This document shows, in pieces, positions 58,402 to 64,000 of a stretch of DNA of 64,000 nucleotides. Each line of letters begins with the position of its first letter. The stretch's first letter is position 1. The notes beneath the pieces were generated by a model. That model did no database searches. It was not told where the DNA came from and saw only the letters and a program-made list of their open reading frames with translations. This DNA is from a virus. The DNA is taken from IMG/VR virus record IMGVR_UViG_3300008448_000023, positions 1 through 64,000 of that record. The stretch is one strand, 5' to 3'. Both the position numbers and the translations under genes were made by a program.

Positions 58402-59879
58402 ATATTCTAGGGATATCCGGCGGCTTTCACGATGCTGCTGCCACAGTAATTGATAGTTCAGGCAACATCTTGTTTGCTGGCCATGCAGAACGCTATAGTA
58501 AATGCAAGAGCGATGCTGACATTGGCTCTGCACTGTTAGACGAACTAGAGCAATACAATCCCATTGGTACTGTAGCATACTATGAACGACCGCTAGTAAA
58601 GCAACTGCGTCAATGGTACGCAGGACAGGGCATAGAGTGGGATAAACTAACTGCTCGACAAGCTGTGAACAAACAAACACAAGGGAGGTACGATCATGTG
58701 CCCATACAGTCTTTCAATCATCATCTTAGCCATGCTGCTGCGGGGTTTCAAACGAGCACGTTCCAAAGAGCCACAGTTGTGGTAATAGATGCTGTGGGTG
58801 AATTTGAAACAATCACAATATGGGGAGCACAATATGATCGAAGTGGTGTGGCAAAGTATAAAAGACTTTGGAGCCAGCGTTATCCACATTCAATTGGACT
58901 GTTCTACAGCGCAGCTACTGGCAGCGTTGGCCTACGCCCACTAGATGAAGAATACATCTTGATGGGCATGGCTGCTTACGGCAGCTCAGAACATAATCTA
59001 ACACTGCAAAAAAAGCTAGTCAGTGATACTGTGAATATTAAATTCCGTGAAAATCTACACACAGGCATAGACAGTAAACACCTAGCTGACATGACAGACT
59101 ATGACATTGCTGCCAGCGCACAGGCCATTGCAGAAAATTTGATCAACAATGTCATGAGCAGAGCACGTGATTTTAAGTGGTCTGACAATCTGGTATACAT
59201 GGGTGGCGTTGCTCTCAATTGTTCAGCCAACAGGCATATAGGACGGTATTTTGATAACATATGGATTATGCCTTGCCCTGGCGATGCTGGCAGTAGCCTG
59301 GGTGCTGCTGCCCTGGCTTGGGGTAAAAGAGTTAAATGGACTGATGCTTATCTCGGACACAATATCGCTGGTGACTATCCTGTTAATGATATTCTCAATC
59401 ATCTGGCATCTGATCTCATTGTTGGTGTTGCTAGCGGCCGTGCTGAGTTTGGTCCTCGTGCACTAGGAAATCGTAGCTTGCTGGCCGATCCACGAGGCGA
59501 GCGTATCAAGGACCAAGTAAATGCAATCAAACGTAGACAAAAATTTAGACCTTTTGCCCCTGTTATTTTGGAGGAACATGTTGATATGTACTTTGATATG
59601 CCTAGGGGTTTCCCTGACAGTAGGTATATGCAAGTCATCGCTCGTTGCCGGCATCCTCACATATTTCCTGCTATCATTCATCATGACCACACTAGTCGTG
59701 TACAAACTGTGCCGCGAGATGGAAGCGGAATTAGACAACTACTCGAAAAGTGGTACACAATGACTGGGTGTCCCATGTTGCTGAACACATCGTTGAACAT
59801 TCGCGGCGAACCCATGGTCAACGATCGCAAGGACGCAGACAGATTTGAAACATTGTATGGCGTCAAAGTATGCAGTTGA
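58398..59879 (+). CDS. NodU/TobZ-type carbamoyltransferase
   Basis: A 493-residue protein (family usually 550-600). It has the typical N-terminal NILGISGGFHDAAATVID, the metal/His motif NHHLSHAAAGF (107-117), VVVIDAVGE, SIGLFYSAATG and DEEYILMGMAAYG. The second half has GGVALNCSANRHIG, MPCPGDAGSSLGAAALAWG, then the C-terminal domain GRAEFGPRALGNRSLLADPR and MLLNTSLNIRGEP. Such enzymes transfer the carbamoyl group of carbamoyl phosphate, through carbamoyl-adenylate, to hydroxyl groups of sugars or antibiotics. All major motifs are present. It is the most firmly assigned catalytic gene of the block. Confidence 0.92.
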   Translation: MNILGISGGFHDAAATVIDSSGNILFAGHAERYSKCKSDADIGSALLDELEQYNPIGTVAYYERPLVKQLRQWYAGQGIEWDKLTARQAVNKQTQGRYDHVPIQSFNHHLSHAAAGFQTSTFQRATVVVIDAVGEFETITIWGAQYDRSGVAKYKRLWSQRYPHSIGLFYSAATGSVGLRPLDEEYILMGMAAYGSSEHNLTLQKKLVSDTVNIKFRENLHTGIDSKHLADMTDYDIAASAQAIAENLINNVMSRARDFKWSDNLVYMGGVALNCSANRHIGRYFDNIWIMPCPGDAGSSLGAAALAWGKRVKWTDAYLGHNIAGDYPVNDILNHLASDLIVGVASGRAEFGPRALGNRSLLADPRGERIKDQVNAIKRRQKFRPFAPVILEEHVDMYFDMPRGFPDSRYMQVIARCRHPHIFPAIIHHDHTSRVQTVPRDGSGIRQLLEKWYTMTGCPMLLNTSLNIRGEPMVNDRKDADRFETLYGVKVCS

Positions 59880-60562
59880 GCGGAAATTTGTTGATACTGG
59901 GAGATAGCTTTTGTCAACATCCTGAATACTGGCCTGAGTATTTTGCTGGTCATATACTGGGACCAACCAGTCAACATCGTTGCCTAGGGTACGGCGGCGC
60001 CAGCTGGTGGTTTTTGCGCGACAAATTATTGCAGTTCATATCTTGTGAATCAAAGTTTTGGAACAACACAGAGCTGCTGGTTATGATACATCCTCCGCGA
60101 TCACGAATTCATACTACATTAGACGAAGTTAGATTTAAAACTTTTGATCCTCCTTTGCCACGTGTTTTCAACAATGTTGATTTTGAAGAGTTAGACATAG
60201 CAGTCAAGCTTTATTACAAGTATTTTCATTCAGAAGAATATTGCCGTTGGGCAGAAACTCAATGGTTCAAAGAATTATCCACACTGTGCAAAAATAAACA
60301 AGTTATCAATCTGTTTGTAGACATAGATGTGCCTAGATCATCTGACCACTTGCCAGGAATAACAATAGATCAGTCATTGATTGGAATTCAATTCAATCAA
60401 TACATGCGTACACAAGATATTGAACCATTTGATGGTATCATTGGATTTCAAAATCATTTCACGGCAAACAACAACAAAATCTTTGCCAAACAACTATATG
60501 AAATTGCTCAAGGTACAACCAAAAAATTTAACCCAACAGAATTTGAAAAGTATGAGCAATAG
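59870..60562 (+). CDS. SGNH-like protein (third, divergent)
   Basis: A 230-residue protein that starts LLILGDSFCQHPEYWPEYFA, that is, block I GDSF of SGNH hydrolases, with CLGYGGASWWFLRDKLLQF for block II. IIGFQNHFTANNNKIFAKQL near the end gives the final HxxxxN(K) pattern instead of a clear DxxH. Catalysis is uncertain. It overlaps the carbamoyltransferase by 10 bases and the next radical SAM gene by 11. Confidence 0.55.
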   Translation: MQLSGNLLILGDSFCQHPEYWPEYFAGHILGPTSQHRCLGYGGASWWFLRDKLLQFISCESKFWNNTELLVMIHPPRSRIHTTLDEVRFKTFDPPLPRVFNNVDFEELDIAVKLYYKYFHSEEYCRWAETQWFKELSTLCKNKQVINLFVDIDVPRSSDHLPGITIDQSLIGIQFNQYMRTQDIEPFDGIIGFQNHFTANNNKIFAKQLYEIAQGTTKKFNPTEFEKYEQ

Positions 60563-61817
60563 AGTATTCCCGATTAAAAGCGACACGGCCTGTTTGTTGA
60601 AGTGGGCCTGGTCAACAGTATATCTAGGTCAGGGCACAAGCTCAAGTTGTCACCGCACAGATCAGGCACTTATTCCCCCAGACAACTTTGCAAGCTTTCA
60701 CAACTTGCCCAACAAAGTGGCAGCACGAAAGCAAATGCAGGAAGGCACTTGGCCACAAGGCGGATGTCAGTACTGTGAAAAGATTGAGCAAGCAGGCGGC
60801 ATGAGCGATCGACAATACCAACTCAAGGCTGGTCACGAAGCTGATCGCACTCCTGAAGAGTTGTTGACAGACCCCACTGCCACAGAAGTTGTGCCCACTA
60901 TCTTGGAAGTCTACTTCAACAACACCTGCAACATGGCCTGCTTGTATTGCGGTAGTCACTTCAGTACCAAATGGGAAGAAGAAAACAAGAGATTTGGCGT
61001 ATTTGAACAAGGGCGTGTACGGTTTGGATACAATCAACCCTCCAATCCCAACTATGACAAAATGTTGGCAGACTTCTGGCAGTATCTCAGAGACAAAGAT
61101 CGCTACAAGCACATACGCTACTATCAGATCCTAGGCGGAGAACCATTCTTTCAGCCAGAGTTTGACACCAGCTTAGACTTCTGGGAAAGTCATCCCAACC
61201 CGGAACTCACATTCAACATCATTACCAACTTGAAAGTGCCCACAAAGAAGTTCAAAGCATACATAGATCGCTTTGGGGCAATGGTTGAGTCTGGTGCATT
61301 AAAACGTCTACAAATAACTGGCAGCTTGGATGCCTGGGGTCCACAAGAAGAATATGTGCGCTGGGGACTTGACCTTGAGGAGTGGCAAGAGAACTGGGAA
61401 TACTTGCTGGACAAAGACTGGGTTGTGATGTGCATGAACACAGCTATCAGTGCGCTGACAATTAAAACACTGCCTGACTTAGTGGAACGTATCAATGGTT
61501 GGAATGCTCGCCGCAATCCCTGGAATCCCATCAGCTTCAGCTTTATGTCAGTAATGACACCGCCTGAAATGGTTCCGGATATCTTTGGTGCTGGAGTGTT
61601 TGATGCAGACTTTGAACGTGTGTTGGCAGCCATGCCTACAGACAAACCTGGATCCCAAGAAGCACGAGAACACATGACTGGCATTATGCGACAGATACAA
61701 GCAGGCCCCAGAGATCAAAGCCGCATTGATGATCTCAAAGTTTATCTAACTGAGATTGATCGCCGCCGCGGAACCAATTGGAAACAGTTATTTCCGTGGC
61801 TTGCAGAGCTCAACTAA
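60552..61817 (+). CDS. Radical SAM protein with N-terminal twitch-like cysteine module (6)
   Basis: The start is ATG 60552 (421 residues), because conservation begins there (CLLKWAWSTVYLGQGTSSSC); an upstream ATG at 60381 would re-use the previous gene. N-terminal module: CLLKW, SSCHRTDQ and CQYCEKIEQAG, as in proteins 1 and 2. The core has CNMACLYC with Cys126, Cys130 and Cys133, and YYQILGGEPFFQPEFD. It is convergent with the next minus-strand gene; the coding ends overlap by 30 bases (61788-61817), with no terminator between them. Confidence 0.8.
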   Translation: MSNRVFPIKSDTACLLKWAWSTVYLGQGTSSSCHRTDQALIPPDNFASFHNLPNKVAARKQMQEGTWPQGGCQYCEKIEQAGGMSDRQYQLKAGHEADRTPEELLTDPTATEVVPTILEVYFNNTCNMACLYCGSHFSTKWEEENKRFGVFEQGRVRFGYNQPSNPNYDKMLADFWQYLRDKDRYKHIRYYQILGGEPFFQPEFDTSLDFWESHPNPELTFNIITNLKVPTKKFKAYIDRFGAMVESGALKRLQITGSLDAWGPQEEYVRWGLDLEEWQENWEYLLDKDWVVMCMNTAISALTIKTLPDLVERINGWNARRNPWNPISFSFMSVMTPPEMVPDIFGAGVFDADFERVLAAMPTDKPGSQEAREHMTGIMRQIQAGPRDQSRIDDLKVYLTEIDRRRGTNWKQLFPWLAELN

Positions 61818-62816
61818 ACTGGCGTTAAACTGAATTTGATCTGCGTAGGTATCATGTGCCGTACGCAGATTTTCTATTGCAGCCAGGTGTTCAGAGTGTG
61901 CAGGATTGACAACATCTTGGACAGCAAAGTCAGCCCATGTGCCCCAATCTTCGAGTCTGTTGACTACCCCGTCAAACCCAAAGTTAACACATAGCTCGCA
62001 GAAGTTTTGCACGTCATGATGGTTGGCTTGTTGAAACACGAACTTCAACAGCACTTCCGACTTGGTACGTTGTTGTACCAGCTTCAGCCACTCTAAGTTG
62101 CGCATTAGTACATCCCAGCGTCCGGGTCTGCGTACATTGTGATACACTTCTGCAGAACCTGCGTCCATACTGATAAAGTATTGCGTAATGTTGTCTAGTA
62201 TAGGTGAGTCGCTTAATTGCTTTTCCATCAGCAAACCATTGGTAAACAATCGTATAGTTTGTTGTGGAGTCGGCTGGAACTCACGGATCAGCGGACGCAT
62301 GATAGAACTTGCTAGTGGATCGCCATTGCCCGACATAACAATATGACAAGGTTCTTCAAATTGTTCTAACAGTCTTCGTGTGTGTTCTACTTGTGCTAGC
62401 TTGCGCTCATAGTCTGCGCCTTGTGAAACCATGATAGCATCACTGCGGCAACTAGGGCAAGCTAGATTGCAACTTTCGTCTATGTTGATGCTGACAACAT
62501 AGCCAGTATCAAATAAGTCTCGGTTTCTAACACCGCAACGGTCTACGGCACAGTGCGTGAACTTGCCATCTACAATGTCTTGTTGTAAGGCTTGTGCTGT
62601 GGGATGTGCCCATACATCCGCTAGGCGATCAAAGTCAGTGATCCGGCCAGGACTAACAGGCAACCATGCTTCGCAGCCGCATACAAAACAATCTCCTTTC
62701 CAATCTACTACCAATTGACGACTAGGTGCATTGCAGCGGTAGTCTATGGTGTAGCCTAGTTGCGCATTGCGCGGGATTGAGTTATATGCATGCTGGTTAG
62801 CAATCGGGATGATCAT
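61788..62816 (-). CDS. Radical SAM protein with N-terminal SPASM-like module (7)
   Basis: A 342-residue protein on the opposite strand. N-terminal cysteines: YRCNAPSRQLVVDWKGDCFV (with CGC following), a VWAHPTAQALQQDIVDGKFT segment, and CAVDRCG. The core has CNLACPSC with Cys116, Cys120 and Cys123; IVMSGNGDPLASS stands in the place of the GGE motif (GNGD, a known variation). FISMDAGSAEVYHNVRRPG follows. The closer match to SPASM-type partners suggests peptide or sugar chemistry. The start overlaps the amidinotransferase stop (ATGA), so these two are coupled. Confidence 0.75.
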   Translation of the reverse strand: MIIPIANQHAYNSIPRNAQLGYTIDYRCNAPSRQLVVDWKGDCFVCGCEAWLPVSPGRITDFDRLADVWAHPTAQALQQDIVDGKFTHCAVDRCGVRNRDLFDTGYVVSINIDESCNLACPSCRSDAIMVSQGADYERKLAQVEHTRRLLEQFEEPCHIVMSGNGDPLASSIMRPLIREFQPTPQQTIRLFTNGLLMEKQLSDSPILDNITQYFISMDAGSAEVYHNVRRPGRWDVLMRNLEWLKLVQQRTKSEVLLKFVFQQANHHDVQNFCELCVNFGFDGVVNRLEDWGTWADFAVQDVVNPAHSEHLAAIENLRTAHDTYADQIQFNASLVELCKPRK

Positions 62817-63832
62817 AGATATGACTCTAGACCACCGCGACGACGTAGGTCCTGGGTACAGCAGCTGATGCCGCCGTCCCAGAAGTAGCTGTGACGCAAC
62901 TCACTTATAATCGGATTGATCCGATGCTTCTTACAATAATCAAACACCTGCTTGTTATAAGCAGAGAAGATTACATTCTCTTCGTCAAGCACAAGACAGT
63001 TAACATCAAAAACTGTCTCAGCTACAAACCCTGTCCATTTATTTAGATACTTGTCCACAAAGTCTGTAAACTCTGCTGTGGGAGTTTGTCCTTGTACATA
63101 CCAAGCACCAGGGCTTTGTTCGTACTTGAACTTGCCAACTTCCATGGCGGCCCAGATACTTGGATCCCAGATCTTGCACACATCCCAGCCAGGGAAATCA
63201 CGTGCTAGATCCAAGTTAACATCGTGCTTGGAACTTAACAGCACACCAGGTTTGAGAATAGCAAACACAGCATCGCCATGTCCGTCGGTGATGGCCTCAT
63301 GGATTTGATATTCTGGTCCTAACACGTTATCCACTATCCAACGGGTTTGTTCGGGCTTTAGGAAGTCTGAGTTGTCAAAGAATACATCGCGGCCCACACG
63401 CACGATACAGCTGGCACTTGCACCATTTAGAATGCAGTCTTCATCCCACTCGCTCTTGTGTGGGTTAACAACTTGATCCTTGTATTCAGCACAAATAGTG
63501 TCTAGCTCTTTCATGTTTAGTACACGCAACAGTTTGTCGCCTAGTGTGATTTGCCAATCTCTTGGAGTCAGTGGCGGTAGCGGAGCACCCCCACCTTCGG
63601 TTTGAAACCAAACAAACTCGTCCTTGGGACGCACGTCAGGTCTGCGCACTCGGGCACCATATTGCTCGATGGTCTTTTGTAGGTTGTTGAGATCCTCTTC
63701 TGTTTCATGCAGGATCTGTTGCATTTGATTACGAACTTGAGGATTGTCGATGAAGTCAAAGTAATCTGCTGGGTAGGCACGGCCCACAATAACTTCTTCT
63801 AAAGGTTGCCAAGATGTGTAACTGTTGATCAT
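62813..63832 (-). CDS. Amidinotransferase-like enzyme (glycine/StrB1 amidinotransferase family)
   Basis: The start is ATG 63832 (339 residues), where family likeness begins (SYTSWQPLEEVIVGRAYPAD) and which overlaps the upstream stop; the longer frame to 63985 runs into the neighbour. Residues: GRDVFFDNSDFLKP (148-160), DGHGDAVFAILKPGVLLS with His185, and GGISCCTQDLRRRG, where Cys324 lines up with the catalytic Cys of L-arginine:glycine amidinotransferase (HCWTCDVRRRG). His185 lines up with its active-site His. Such enzymes move the amidino group of arginine to an amine. The acceptor here is unknown. Confidence 0.8.
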   Translation of the reverse strand: MINSYTSWQPLEEVIVGRAYPADYFDFIDNPQVRNQMQQILHETEEDLNNLQKTIEQYGARVRRPDVRPKDEFVWFQTEGGGAPLPPLTPRDWQITLGDKLLRVLNMKELDTICAEYKDQVVNPHKSEWDEDCILNGASASCIVRVGRDVFFDNSDFLKPEQTRWIVDNVLGPEYQIHEAITDGHGDAVFAILKPGVLLSSKHDVNLDLARDFPGWDVCKIWDPSIWAAMEVGKFKYEQSPGAWYVQGQTPTAEFTDFVDKYLNKWTGFVAETVFDVNCLVLDEENVIFSAYNKQVFDYCKKHRINPIISELRHSYFWDGGISCCTQDLRRRGGLESYL

Positions 63833-64000
63833 ATGTTTAATTGTGCGAATAAAGTATTTAGGCGTTGAGTCTTGCTGGCGGCAAATAAACGCTGGTTGTG
63901 TACAATGTCGTCCCAGCAGCCGGTATACCAAGCTTGCATGTCTTGACTTTGTAGTTGTTGCAAGCTGGATTTGATAGCTTGCCACCTTTGGGTGTTGTTG
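63829..64000 (-). CDS. C-terminal end of an unidentified protein (5' part outside window)
   Basis: A frame open from the right edge to a TGA at 63831-63829, overlapping the next ATG at 63832 (ATGA). The visible 56 residues include WQAIKSSLQQLQSQDMQAWY and end RLNTLFAQLNI. The helical character and tight coupling fit another member of the accessory cassette, but no family can be named. The amidinotransferase frame is also open over most of this stretch; the overlap at the start codon favours the assignment given. Confidence 0.55.
   Translation of the reverse strand, partial: NNTQRWQAIKSSLQQLQSQDMQAWYTGCWDDIVHNQRLFAASKTQRLNTLFAQLNI

Noticed and set aside
59251-59466. A 71-codon hydrophobic frame in the carbamoyltransferase
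   Set aside because: It needs a TTG start without a ribosome binding site, and it is almost entirely hydrophobic, as expected from the +1 frame of GCT/GGT-rich code.
62813-63985. Longer amidinotransferase starting at 63985
   Set aside because: The extra 51 residues have no family likeness, and the same DNA carries the end of another gene in a different frame with a clean ATGA junction at 63832.

Overview
The window is a stretch of a large tailed-phage genome of the T4-like superfamily (Caudoviricetes, contractile tail). This rests on recognisable homologues of T4 gp55 (late sigma factor), gp46/gp47 (recombination nuclease), gp6, gp25, gp53, a gp5-like hub spike and a gp48-like tube cap. Several short upstream sites resemble the T4 late promoter TATAAATA. 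A TctC/Bug-family periplasmic binding protein lies inside the gp47-gp46 interval. That family is strongly expanded in Burkholderiales, so the host is probably a betaproteobacterium; this is an inference. Gene ends overlap tightly (ATGA, TAATG) and GTG/TTG starts occur, as is usual for phage DNA.

Layout. (1) 1-2251, minus: tail tape-measure-like protein cut by the left edge, divergent from (2) 2293-6073, plus: a baseplate-hub/tail-chaperone gene with a probable -1 frameshift extension, then five small or unassigned genes including DUF6165-like and DUF6614-like proteins. (3) 6074-6505: about 430 bp with no credible gene, rich in hairpins and with two terminator-like structures, where two transcription units converge. 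(4) 13144-6506, minus: an early-type operon gp55 > gp47 > TctC-like > AMP-binding enzyme > gp46 > GIY-YIG nuclease, behind a TTGACA-16-TACAAT promoter. (5) 13218-44879, plus: the late structural block with a Gln/Ala-rich protein, tube cap, gp53, hub proteins, gp25, gp6, one giant 4,872-residue protein, fibre-like proteins, then a strong terminator. (6) 44935-61817, plus: an accessory block of sugar-transferase-like proteins, six radical SAM proteins, SGNH hydrolase-like proteins, a NodU-type carbamoyltransferase, an unrecognised 344-residue protein and a 33-codon basic peptide, nearly all overlapping by 4-32 nt. (7) 64000-61788, minus: a partial gene, an amidinotransferase and a seventh radical SAM protein.

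How they may work together. Region 5 builds the tail and baseplate and is probably driven by the gp55-like sigma factor made from region 4. Regions 6 and 7 look like a chemical-modification cassette: the seven radical SAM proteins all carry their extra cysteine (SPASM/twitch-like) module in front of the core, and are interleaved with carbamoyl-, amidino- and glycosyl-transferase-like genes. Its product and target are unknown. Modification of a surface glycan, or of a small peptide such as the 33-residue one, are the two ideas the layout suggests. No tRNA gene, CRISPR array, integrase or insertion sequence was found.
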